8,061 bases of DNA from an uncultured Spirochaetia bacterium (lineage in GTDB: Bacteria > Spirochaetota > UBA6919), in the NCBI GenBank assembly GCA_913053665.1, contig CAJXGR010000139.1:1-8061 (forward strand), in the 5' to 3' direction. Positions 1 through 4,776 of the stretch are shown here, one piece after another (the stretch's first letter is position 1; the number at the start of each line of letters is the position of its first letter). Made by a program: the position numbers and the translations under genes. Below the pieces are notes generated by a model. That model saw only the letters and a list, made by a program, of their open reading frames with translations, ran no database searches and had not been told where the DNA came from.

Positions 1-186
1 GCGTCATTAGTTGCTAGTATTGCGGTTTGGCAATTGATAAAATATTTCAATCATGAAGAAGAAATAGAAAATGAAAAGAAAGAAGATAAAAACAAACCTT
101 TTATGGCTCTTGAACATGTTAGCAGAGATAATTACCAAATTCCTGACCGTTTAAGTCAAAAAATTAAGTTAATGTATGGAGATTAG
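1..186 (+). CDS. Unrecognised protein, C-terminal 61 residues (5' end outside window)
   Basis: Frame 1 is open from the first base to a TAG at 184-186. The visible part starts with a hydrophobic stretch (ASLVASIAVWQLIKYF) that could be the end of a membrane helix. A very charged Glu/Lys-rich linker follows (residues about 18-32), then a tail ending KIKLMYGD. I recognise no family. The hydrophobic-then-charged layout fits a small membrane-anchored protein, but that is inference. The last codons contain the GGAG (178-181) that probably serves as ribosome binding site for the next gene, so the two are likely translationally coupled. Confidence 0.6.
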   Translation, partial: ASLVASIAVWQLIKYFNHEEEIENEKKEDKNKPFMALEHVSRDNYQIPDRLSQKIKLMYGD

Positions 187-188
187 AT

Positions 189-401
189 ATAAAACGTCAA
201 AGTGTGTCATCTTCAAATCTTTCTTCTGTTGGATATGAACCAGATTCCAAGACATTGGAAATAGCATTTAAGAATGGGTCAGTGTATCAGTATTTTAATG
301 TTCCTGAATCAATTTATAAGGGTCTCATTTCAGCAATTTCAAAAGGACGTTACCACGCTAGGAACATTAAACGTTCATTTGCTTATAAGAAAGTAAATTA
401 A
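189..401 (+). CDS. KTSC-domain small protein, apparent ATA start
   Basis: The protein matches the KTSC domain family (short proteins of unknown function, sometimes fused to nucleic-acid enzymes). It shows SSSNLSSVGYEPDSKTLEI, then an F-x-x-G-S-V-Y-x-Y-F strand, VPESIYKGL, an A-x-S-x-G-R-Y turn and a C-terminal Lys/Arg/aromatic tail. The first conventional start is GTG at 204, but it lies 22 bases from any Shine-Dalgarno-like sequence and removes residues usual for the family. From ATA at 189 the protein begins (M/I)KRQSVSSSNL, which matches how members normally begin, and GGAG at 178-181 sits 7 bases upstream. Either a rare ATA start is used or a former ATG has mutated and expression is low. 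If GTG 204 is used the product is 65 residues instead of 70. It follows the upstream gene by 2 bases. Confidence 0.75.
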   Translation: MKRQSVSSSNLSSVGYEPDSKTLEIAFKNGSVYQYFNVPESIYKGLISAISKGRYHARNIKRSFAYKKVN

Positions 402-556
402 GTGACAGTGATAGGGAAAATTATACTACAAGGAGGAGACAAAGTCCAAAGGGCTTAAAAATGCCTAGCCTTAGTTCTACAAAAGTAAGCAAAAAACAAG
501 TTCAAAAATTAGAAAAAGCCTCACCCAAATGTAAAATCTATTCAGATTATGATTAA
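389..556 (+). pseudogene. Likely 3' remnant of a leucine-rich-repeat gene
   Basis: An open frame ends at TAA 554-556. From the ATG at 461 it encodes 31 residues, including LSSTKVSKKQVQKLEKASPKCKI. This pattern (L-x-x-T-K-V-S then V-x-x-L-x-x-x-x-P-x-C-x-I) closely resembles the closing repeat of bacterial leucine-rich-repeat proteins. No upstream repeats are present in any frame, because the frame closes at 386 and the KTSC gene lies immediately before it. A strong Shine-Dalgarno-like AGGAGGAG (430-437) has no start codon at a suitable distance; ATG 461 is 23 bases away. I read it as a decayed or recombined gene end. A genuine short peptide is possible but less likely. Confidence 0.35.
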
Positions 557-608
557 CCTTCAGGGGTGAACCGATGTGTCATTCACTATATGAAAGCTAT
601 TCATTATT

Positions 609-881
609 TTATACAGCTATCTTTTCATCAGGTACAAATACATTCACATAAGTAAATAAGAGATCAGCTAAATCAGGATTCTCAAAATGATCTAACACAG
701 ATATCATCTCTGGAAGATCCTTATCGGTTTCTTGATAGGCTTTCAGATTAATCTTTATGGCTTTGATAGCAGAGGATTTGGCATCTTCAATATTAATCCC
801 ATGGGTAACGATAGCTAAATCAGGTACTTGTACAGAAAAACCAGCTTCTGTTTGTTCTAAGACAATAAGAAAACGCATCAT
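609..881 (-). CDS. hicB: HicB-family antitoxin
   Basis: Predicted antitoxin of a type II HicAB pair, which neutralises the HicA mRNA interferase by direct binding. The 90-residue protein starts with MRFLIVLEQTEAGFSVQVPDL, the beta-strand opening of the HicB partial RNase H-like fold. An alpha-helical segment follows (EDAKSSAIKAIKINLKAYQE, about residues 32-51), the usual place of the HicB helix. The common PDLPGC turn is changed to PDLAIVTHG. No C-terminal ribbon-helix-helix or helix-turn-helix domain is visible; the protein ends soon after the beta-like YVNVFVP, so it belongs to the short HicB-like class or has lost a DNA-binding domain. Its ATG (881-879) overlaps the toxin stop by four bases (ATGA), which implies coupled translation. 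A second ATG follows directly. Confidence 0.85.
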   Translation of the reverse strand: MMRFLIVLEQTEAGFSVQVPDLAIVTHGINIEDAKSSAIKAIKINLKAYQETDKDLPEMISVLDHFENPDLADLLFTYVNVFVPDEKIAV

Positions 882-1078
882 TTAATTTCCAGTTTAAGTT
901 TTTTTAAAGTATTAATAGCTCGACCAATAGGAACATCTTTTTGAGGATGAACAATGGTTACAACAAAACGACTGGCATTGTGCTTAAAATTATAGTGATC
1001 ACCCTTAATACTCACTTGCAACCAAGCAAATTCCTTTGCAAGATTGATTAATTCCCCACTTGTATAACGTTTGGGCAT
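878..1078 (-). CDS. hicA: HicA-family mRNA interferase toxin
   Basis: Predicted toxin of a HicAB pair, a small double-stranded-RNA-binding-fold ribonuclease that cleaves mRNA. From the ATG at 1078-1076 it is 66 residues, the usual HicA size. It shows the family layout: SGELINLAKEFAW helix, K-G-D-H-Y-N-F-K-H with the catalytic-position His28, VTIVHPQKDVPIG strand and turn, and a final helix INTLKKLKLEI. The frame is open further upstream to a TTG at 1123, but that adds 15 residues not typical of HicA. I prefer the ATG, which has AAAGG about 7 bases upstream. The toxin precedes the antitoxin, the usual hicAB order. All key residues look intact, so the toxin may be active. Confidence 0.88.
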   Translation of the reverse strand: MPKRYTSGELINLAKEFAWLQVSIKGDHYNFKHNASRFVVTIVHPQKDVPIGRAINTLKKLKLEIK

Positions 1079-1156
1079 GGTGAACCCTTTCTTTAATTTA
1101 TGCAAAATCTCCTTAATGAGCAAGTTTTTTCAAACAAAATCCAGGGCTATTTAACG

Positions 1157-1173
1157 TGAATTCGACGAGTTCA
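1157..1173. promoter_or_regulatory. Near-perfect 17-bp palindrome, candidate hicAB operator
   Basis: TGAATTCGACGAGTTCA reads almost identically on both strands, with one mismatched pair and a central A/T. It lies about 80 bp upstream of the hicA ATG in an otherwise non-coding stretch. Toxin-antitoxin operons are commonly repressed through such sites. I found no convincing -35/-10 pair beside it, and the antitoxin shows no obvious DNA-binding domain, so the assignment is tentative. Confidence 0.3.
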
Positions 1174-1195
1174 TTCTATAATCTGAAGAGAAGAT

Positions 1196-1230
1196 CCCTC
1201 ACCCTAACCCTCTCCCAGAGGGAGAGGGAA
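1196..1230. repeat. REP-like GC-rich palindromic repeat
   Basis: A CCCTCACCCTAACC lead-in is followed by a perfect 9-bp inverted repeat: CCCTCTCCC (1208-1216), loop AGA, GGGAGAGGG (1220-1228). It stands out from the AT-rich surroundings. The composition closely resembles a REP-like intergenic element that recurs in many unrelated bacterial genomes. It lies upstream of hicAB and could also act as a transcription stop, but no T-run follows on either side. Confidence 0.6.
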
Positions 1231-1259
1231 CAAGAAAAAAATAAGAGTTCTCATGCCTG

Positions 1260-1379
1260 ATGGAGGTCATTTCAGAGGAAAAACAGCTGTATCACCCTTA
1301 TGTGATCACCTGCATCAAAAAGAAGGAAAGCTATTTCCTGATATTTAATAATTTACTTGCCGAACTGACGTCCATGTAA
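1260..1379 (+). CDS. Doubtful 39-residue ORF
   Basis: An ATG at 1260 opens a 39-codon frame ending at TAA 1377-1379, with residues such as YHPYVITCIKKKESYFLIF. The composition is protein-like (mixed hydrophobic, charged and aromatic residues), the frame is open back to 1245, and there is only a weak AGAG upstream. It could be the 3' end of a decayed gene, a small real peptide or chance. I recognise no family. Confidence 0.15.
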   Translation: MEVISEEKQLYHPYVITCIKKKESYFLIFNNLLAELTSM

Positions 1380-1420
1380 TCATTGATTGGATTGGTATTG
1401 ACCTGATTTCCAGTCTGAGG

Positions 1421-1438
1421 TAGACGGTAGACGGTAGA
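1421..1438. repeat. Short 7-bp tandem repeat (TAGACGG)
   Basis: Two exact copies of TAGACGG (1421-1427 and 1428-1434) are followed by a partial third (TAGA). It lies at the start of the purine-rich tract in the non-coding stretch upstream of bactofilin. No function is apparent; it may be slippage-generated or part of a dispersed repeat. Confidence 0.5.
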
Positions 1439-1476
1439 ATGGGAAGAAAAGAAAGAGAGATGAAGGAAGAGATGGG

Positions 1477-1490
1477 AAGCTCAAGAGCTT
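1477..1490. repeat. 14-bp inverted repeat AAGCTC-AA-GAGCTT
   Basis: Perfect 6-bp arms around a 2-bp centre, directly before the first GCCTG motif of the phased array. It is too short and tight for a good hairpin, so a protein-binding dyad is more likely than an RNA structure if it is functional at all. Confidence 0.3.
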
Positions 1491-1491
1491 G

Positions 1492-1535
1492 GCCTGTTTT
1501 TCGCCTGACATTCGCCTGTCTCTGGCCTGTGTGTC
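1492..1535. repeat. Four direct repeats of GCCTG at exact 11-bp spacing
   Basis: GCCTG begins at 1492, 1503, 1514 and 1525, each 11 bp from the next. Within each unit the tenth base is always T and the eleventh is C, C, G, C, so the unit is roughly GCCTG(T/A)NNNT(C/G). Eleven is not a multiple of three, so this is not a coding repeat. It places the motifs on nearly the same face of the helix, the arrangement used by OmpR/PhoB-type response regulators. The array ends about 100 bp upstream of the best candidate bactofilin promoter. What binds it, if anything, is unknown. Confidence 0.5.
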
Positions 1536-1628
1536 GGGGGAGTCATAGAATGGCAAAAAAAGGGAACATAATTTTACTTTTCCCTTGACTTTTAACACAG
1601 TTGCTGTCCTGTTGCCGAAGGGCTCATC

Positions 1629-1657
1629 ATGACAATTCATAATCAGTATGATAAAAT
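1629..1657 (+). promoter_or_regulatory. Candidate sigma-70-type promoter for bactofilin
   Basis: ATGACA (1629-1634), a 17-bp spacer and TAAAAT (1652-1657), the last preceded by TGA, giving an extended -10. Transcription would begin near 1664 and give a leader of about 95 bases. A second, weaker option is TTGATT (1689-1694) with TAACTT (1712-1717) at 17 bp. A good TTGACT (1585-1590) has no matching -10. Confidence 0.4.
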
Positions 1658-1670
1658 CTATCATGATAGA
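1657..1670. promoter_or_regulatory. Perfect 14-bp palindrome at the predicted transcription start
   Basis: TCTATCATGATAGA is its own reverse complement and overlaps the last base of the predicted -10 and the expected start of the bactofilin transcript. A dyad there would be well placed for a repressor. It could also arise by chance in AT-rich sequence. Confidence 0.3.
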
Positions 1671-1759
1671 GAAAAAAATGGAAAGTACTTGATTTTAACC
1701 ACCAATAATACTAACTTTTGGTGAAATATTGTGTTGGGTTGTCATAAAGGGGATGATAA

Positions 1760-2200
1760 ATGGCGGCGAAAATTGAACAGATTGATAGTACAATCGGAGA
1801 AGATTCCGTATTTGAAGGAAGTTTTGATGTTCGAGGTTCCCTACGTGTGGATGGTAAATTCAAGGGAGAAGTGAAGATTGAGGATGAGCTGATTATTGGG
1901 GAAACCGGTAAAGTGAAAACCAACGTTTTTGCAAAAAGAGTGATCGTTGGTGGAACCTTTATTGGTAACATTGAAGCCACCGAAGAGGTTGTCCTTTTGG
2001 AGAATGGCAAAGTATTAGGGGATATCACGACCCCAATTCTAACGGTCCAAAAAGGAGTTGTGACCTCAGGAAAGATTCATATCACTTCGAATAAGTTTGG
2101 AGCAGATGCCATCCGCCAAGTTATTGAGGACTCCTATGGACTAGAAAAAGTATTGGCTGAAGTGATTCCTGAAAAAAAAGAACTTCAAAAGAAAGCTTAA
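1760..2200 (+). CDS. Bactofilin (polymer-forming cytoskeletal protein)
   Basis: Bactofilins form non-polar filaments of stacked right-handed beta-helices without nucleotides, usually at the inner membrane, where they organise cell shape, envelope enzymes or polar structures. The 146-residue protein shows the characteristic run of short beta-rungs with regular glycines over about residues 11-110: GEDSVFEGSFDVRGSLRVDG, G-x-V-K-I, L-I-I-G-x-x-G-x-V, V-I-V-G-G-T-F-x-G-N-I, then V-L-L-x-x-x-G-x-V-x-G-D-I. Flexible tails follow: a short N-terminus and a Lys/Glu-rich C-terminus (110-146). The length is normal. The start is the ATG at 1760 with AAGGGG (1747-1752) seven bases upstream. Bactofilin genes often neighbour an M23 peptidase; none is visible here, and fliS follows after 140 bp under its own promoter. 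Confidence 0.93.
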   Translation: MAAKIEQIDSTIGEDSVFEGSFDVRGSLRVDGKFKGEVKIEDELIIGETGKVKTNVFAKRVIVGGTFIGNIEATEEVVLLENGKVLGDITTPILTVQKGVVTSGKIHITSNKFGADAIRQVIEDSYGLEKVLAEVIPEKKELQKKA

Positions 2201-2237
2201 TATTATATGTAATTTTTCACTAGAGGGGTATTTGAGT

Positions 2238-2265
2238 TAAAGGTTCCATTCCAATTGGCCGATTT
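2238..2265 (+). promoter_or_regulatory. Candidate sigma-28 (FliA) promoter of fliS
   Basis: TAAA (2238-2241) and GCCGATTT (2258-2265), separated by 16 bp, match the flagellar sigma-28/sigma-D consensus (TAAA, 15-16 bp, GCCGATAT/AA) except for the last bases. It lies 75 bp upstream of fliS, a class of gene often in the late flagellar regulon. This supports late-flagellar control separate from the bactofilin gene. Confidence 0.6.
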
Positions 2266-2340
2266 CTAATTTTAAGAATCCTGTTAAATCATCTGCTTAT
2301 AGATGGATTTAATTCAAATCTTTAAGAGAAGGAGTCCAAG

Positions 2341-2772
2341 TTGCACGTAAAAGATGCATCCTCTCAGTACAAAGAAACTCAAGTCAAAACAGCGAATCAG
2401 GGCAAACTGATTGTCATGCTCTATGATGGAGCCATCAAGTTTTTGAAGATCGCCCTGGATGCCCTACCCAACAAGAAATACGATACGGTCAATAATAATA
2501 TAATAAAAGCTCAAGATATAATTGCTGAGCTCATGCTTTCCCTAAACTTTGAAGTCGGTGATTTTGCCAATAAACTCTATGGCTTATACTCATATATGAA
2601 TAAAAGACTGGTGGAAGGCAATATCAAAAAGACAGTGGAGCCTATTGAAGAAGTGATTCGTTATTTAATGGAGTTAAAAGAAGCCTGGGAACAAATAGCT
2701 CATATCTCCACAGATAATGATAAGATCAATATTGATCTGGATCGGTCCGGAGGAGTGGATATTTGTTCTTAA
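2341..2772 (+). CDS. fliS: Flagellin export chaperone FliS (TTG start)
   Basis: FliS binds the C-terminus of newly made flagellin in the cytoplasm, stops early polymerisation and delivers it to the flagellar export gate. The 143-residue sequence is a clear match: SQYKETQVKTANQGKLIVML, then YDGAIKFLKIALDALPNKKY, KAQDIIAELMLSLNFEVGD, LYGLYSYMNKRLVEGNIKK and IEEVIRYLMELKEAWEQI, which together give the four-helix bundle. The start codon is TTG at 2341, well supported by AAGGAG (2329-2334) six bases upstream and by the alignment of the QxKT region with the usual FliS N-terminus. The acidic/Gly tail is short. No fliD or flagellin gene lies beside it, so it is a stand-alone gene. Confidence 0.95.
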   Translation: MHVKDASSQYKETQVKTANQGKLIVMLYDGAIKFLKIALDALPNKKYDTVNNNIIKAQDIIAELMLSLNFEVGDFANKLYGLYSYMNKRLVEGNIKKTVEPIEEVIRYLMELKEAWEQIAHISTDNDKINIDLDRSGGVDICS

Positions 2773-2784
2773 GGGCCTATGAAT

Positions 2785-2857
2785 TGGAGGTGAGGGGATT
2801 TGAACCCCTGACCTATTGCGTGCAAGGCAATTGCTCTCCCAGCTGAGCTACACCCCC
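2785..2857 (-). tRNA. tRNA-Ala (anticodon TGC)
   Basis: A complete cloverleaf of 73 nt. The acceptor GGGGGTG pairs with CACCTCC and includes the G3-U70 wobble that identifies alanine tRNAs. The D-arm is GCTC...GAGC, the loop CTTGCAC carries anticodon TGC (plus-strand 2822-2824), and the T-arm is AGGGG-TTCAAAT-CCCCT. The discriminator is A at 2785. The next bases are not CCA, so the 3' CCA must be added by nucleotidyltransferase. It lies downstream of tRNA-Gln on the same strand with a 39-bp gap, and its 3' end is 12 bp from the fliS stop, convergent with it. Confidence 0.96.
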
Positions 2858-2896
2858 CCAATACTTATGATTAGAATCTAAGGATTATGAAAAATC

Positions 2897-2967
2897 CTCT
2901 CCCCCAAGGATTCGAACCTCGACTGACTGGACCAAAACCAGCTGTGCTACCATTACACAAGGGGAGA
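2897..2967 (-). tRNA. tRNA-Gln (anticodon TTG)
   Basis: A complete cloverleaf of 71 nt. The acceptor TCTCCCC pairs perfectly with GGGGAGA. The anticodon stem GCTGG/CCAGT holds loop TTTTGGT with anticodon TTG (plus-strand 2933-2935). The T-arm is CGAGG-TTCGAAT-CCTTG, and the discriminator is G (2897), usual for glutamine. CCA is not encoded. It is probably co-transcribed with the tRNA-Ala that follows. Confidence 0.94.
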
Positions 2968-2986
2968 TTAGATAATAATGAACTCA

Positions 2987-3014
2987 AATTTACATAAATA
3001 AATAAAATTGTCAA
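2987..3014 (-). promoter_or_regulatory. Promoter of the tRNA-Gln/tRNA-Ala unit
   Basis: On the minus strand a perfect TTGACA (3014-3009), a 16-bp AT-rich spacer and TAAATT (2992-2987), the last preceded by TG. The expected transcript start, near 2980, is about 13 bases before the tRNA-Gln 5' end. Confidence 0.65.
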
Positions 3015-3036
3015 CTGCTAACGTAAGTTTTCGGAA

Positions 3037-3042
3037 TATAAT
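3037..3042 (+). promoter_or_regulatory. Possible -10 element for the Crp-like gene
   Basis: A perfect TATAAT in the AT-rich 162-bp gap between tRNA-Gln and the Crp-like gene. No acceptable -35 lies 16-18 bp upstream, and other AT-rich hexamers follow (for example TATATT at 3073), so the true promoter cannot be fixed. No TGTGA-N6-TCACA site is visible, so there is no sign of classic Crp autoregulation. Confidence 0.2.
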
Positions 3043-3129
3043 GGTTTTTTATAGAATATTTAATAAATAGATTATATTTATTTGGTATTCATCTTGGGAT
3101 TTATGGGGCGTTAAAAATAAGGTAAGTAT

Positions 3130-3750
3130 ATGGTTAATAAAGATTTTAACATTAGCAATCACGTCAGACAATACAACGATGGGATAGAAATATTTTCTGA
3201 AGGGACAAAAGGACGTGATATGTTTGTTGTCATGAAGGGAGAAGTTGAAATCTCACAGATGATTAATAATGAAGCTCATGTCCTGAGTTATCTTAAGACT
3301 GGGGAATTCTTTGGAGAAATGTCTACCATACGGGGCGTTCCCCGTATCGCTACAGCCAAGGCTCGTGGTGATGTGGAATGTTTACGTATTTCCCCTGACG
3401 CTTTTAAATCCATGATCCAGCAGAAACCAGGATTTGGGGTTAAAGTTATCAAGGTCCTCTGTGACCGCATTGAAGCGGGGAATAAAAAAGTAGAGAAGCT
3501 AACCTTATTAAATCAGACCGAAAAGGTGATTGTTGTTCTCGTTAATTTAGCTACAGAGCATGGGAAAAAGCCCTTTAAATCCATGAAAATACTTTATGAG
3601 AACGTCACTAGCGAAATTGCAAACAAAACTAAAATGGATAAAGAGACTGTTGGGAAAGTGATTGTCACACTGGCACGTTTCGGCAAGTTGGCAGTAGAAG
3701 AAGTGAACAATGAACGTTTTGTTAATCTTAGCGATAAGTTGTTTGAATAG
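3130..3750 (+). CDS. Crp/Fnr-family transcription regulator with cyclic-nucleotide-binding domain
   Basis: A cytoplasmic DNA-binding regulator of 206 residues, normal for the family. The N-terminal domain (about 10-120) is a cyclic-nucleotide-binding beta-roll: IFSEGTKGRDMFVVMKGEVEI, then the phosphate-binding cassette GEFFGEMSTIRGVPRIATA (58-76) with Gly62, Glu63, Arg72 and Thr75 at the ligand-contacting positions. A long dimerisation helix follows (about 101-135). The C-terminal winged helix (about 156-205) has VTSEIANKTKMDKETVGKVI as the recognition unit, then the wing. It lacks the cysteines of an Fnr Fe-S sensor, so a cyclic nucleotide is the likelier ligand; which one cannot be told. 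AAGG lies seven bases before the ATG. The stop codon touches that of convergent queG. Confidence 0.9.
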   Translation: MVNKDFNISNHVRQYNDGIEIFSEGTKGRDMFVVMKGEVEISQMINNEAHVLSYLKTGEFFGEMSTIRGVPRIATAKARGDVECLRISPDAFKSMIQQKPGFGVKVIKVLCDRIEAGNKKVEKLTLLNQTEKVIVVLVNLATEHGKKPFKSMKILYENVTSEIANKTKMDKETVGKVIVTLARFGKLAVEEVNNERFVNLSDKLFE

Positions 3751-4776
3751 TTACTTAGAACTTTCAAGGCGGTCAATGGCCCAGTCAAGATGCTCTGATA
3801 ACAGGGTGTTATTTAAGTTGTAAAGACCTTCCAGTTTGCCTATCAACTTATGATCCCTTGAATTACCTGCAACAACAATGACATTCCGCATAAATCCCAT
3901 CCATTTCGTTCTTTTCACAGGATTCTGCTTAAAGATAGACCTAAAACCTTCTTCATCCAAATCAAGCCACTCTTCTAGACTTCTATTCCTGATGTCCTGC
4001 CTTGGATAAAAGGTATCCATAGGGGATTCAGGAGGGTTTCTGTTCCATGGACACACACTCTGGCAGAGATCACAGCCAAACAGATGATGTCCCATGTCTT
4101 TCCGCAAATCTATAGGGATTGTATCTCTTAGTTCTATCGTTAAATACGAGATGCACTTGCGACTATCCAGCTGATAGGGTGCCACAATAGCTTCTGTAGG
4201 ACATATATCGATGCATAAACGACAGGTGCCGCAGTAGTTTTTAGCGGGTGGATCAGGATTTAGGGGTAAGCTACATAATATCTCTCCCAGAAATATCCAT
4301 GAGCCAATCTTTTGATTGATGACACATGTGTTTTTACCGATCCAGCCTATGCCAGATTGCTGTGAGTAGGCTTTTTCCAGGATAGGGCCAGTGTCACAGT
4401 AGTATTTTACTAGGGCTTCTTTATTTTGTTTTTGAATGAAATCAGCTAATTCCTTAAGCATGTTGCTCATAATCTTATGGTAATCCAGATTTCTTGCGTA
4501 GTTTGATATCATCCCATGATCAAAGTCCCCTTCTACTGTTGGGTGATAGTAATTCAAGGCACAAGAAATCACCGTTTTAGCCGACTCCATAAGGGTTTTG
4601 GGAGACTTGCGATGGGCTGTTCGTCTGGGTAGATAATCCATCTCACCATGGAATCCTTTTTCTATCCAGCGTTGATAGTGCTTGTAGTCGTCTAATTCCT
4701 CTGCCTCACAGATACCAACGAGATCAAATCCTATCTCATTGGCTTTCATTTTAATGTCTCTGGTTATTTGATGCAT
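3751..4776 (-). CDS. queG: Epoxyqueuosine reductase QueG
   Basis: QueG is a cytoplasmic cobalamin- and iron-sulphur-dependent enzyme that reduces epoxyqueuosine to queuosine at the wobble base of GUN tRNAs, the last step of the pathway. The 341-residue protein has the DUF1730-like N-terminal domain and DTGPILEKAYSQQSGIGWIG (128-147), including the Asp128 expected as proton donor. Its ferredoxin-like [4Fe-4S] region has CGTCRLCIDICPTEAI (Cys182, 185, 188, 192), Cys208 and CDLCQSVCPWN (Cys235, 238, 242). A short HEAT-like end follows. All eight cluster cysteines are present. The start is ATG at 4776 with TGAGG four bases upstream. No other queuosine gene is nearby. It is divergent from the gene at 4891. 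Confidence 0.95.
   Translation of the reverse strand: MHQITRDIKMKANEIGFDLVGICEAEELDDYKHYQRWIEKGFHGEMDYLPRRTAHRKSPKTLMESAKTVISCALNYYHPTVEGDFDHGMISNYARNLDYHKIMSNMLKELADFIQKQNKEALVKYYCDTGPILEKAYSQQSGIGWIGKNTCVINQKIGSWIFLGEILCSLPLNPDPPAKNYCGTCRLCIDICPTEAIVAPYQLDSRKCISYLTIELRDTIPIDLRKDMGHHLFGCDLCQSVCPWNRNPPESPMDTFYPRQDIRNRSLEEWLDLDEEGFRSIFKQNPVKRTKWMGFMRNVIVVAGNSRDHKLIGKLEGLYNLNNTLLSEHLDWAIDRLESSK

Larger units (their letters stand above)
1231..1740. other. About 510-bp stretch without a convincing gene
   Basis: Between the REP-like hairpin and the bactofilin gene I find no gene I would defend. It holds a 39-codon ORF (1260-1379), two and a half copies of TAGACGG (1421-1438), a purine-rich tract (about 1438-1480), a 14-bp inverted repeat (1477-1490), four GCCTG motifs at exact 11-bp spacing (1492-1529), a candidate promoter (1629-1657) and a perfect 14-bp palindrome (1657-1670). 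The minus-strand frame over 1380-1664 is low-complexity and looks like chance. Confidence 0.6.

Noticed and set aside
402..608. Integron attC site or small mobile cassette
   Set aside because: The mixture of small genes suggested a cassette array, but no GTTRRRY/RYYYAAC pair or attC-like long imperfect hairpin could be found.
1079..1123. TTG start at 1123 giving an 81-residue HicA
   Set aside because: The added 15 residues are not typical of HicA, and the ATG at 1078 has a better-placed ribosome binding site.
1177..1182. TATAAT on the plus strand as a promoter
   Set aside because: It has no -35 at usable distance and no convincing gene immediately downstream.
1492..1535. CRISPR-like array
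   Set aside because: The units are only 11 bp with a 5-bp core, far below CRISPR repeat and spacer lengths, and no cas gene is present.
1380..1664. 94-codon minus-strand ORF in the gap upstream of bactofilin
   Set aside because: It is low-complexity (Ser/Phe/Pro/Leu runs caused by the purine-rich tract), contains the 7-bp and 11-bp repeats in changing frames, has no clear ribosome binding site and resembles no family.
1711..2028. 105-codon minus-strand ORF inside bactofilin
   Set aside because: It is antisense to a confidently assigned gene and its Ser/Thr/Pro-rich composition is typical of a shadow frame.
3288..3788. Two minus-strand ORFs (3288-3470, 3594-3788) over the Crp-like gene
   Set aside because: They are antisense shadows of a strong Crp-family gene, with no family resemblance.
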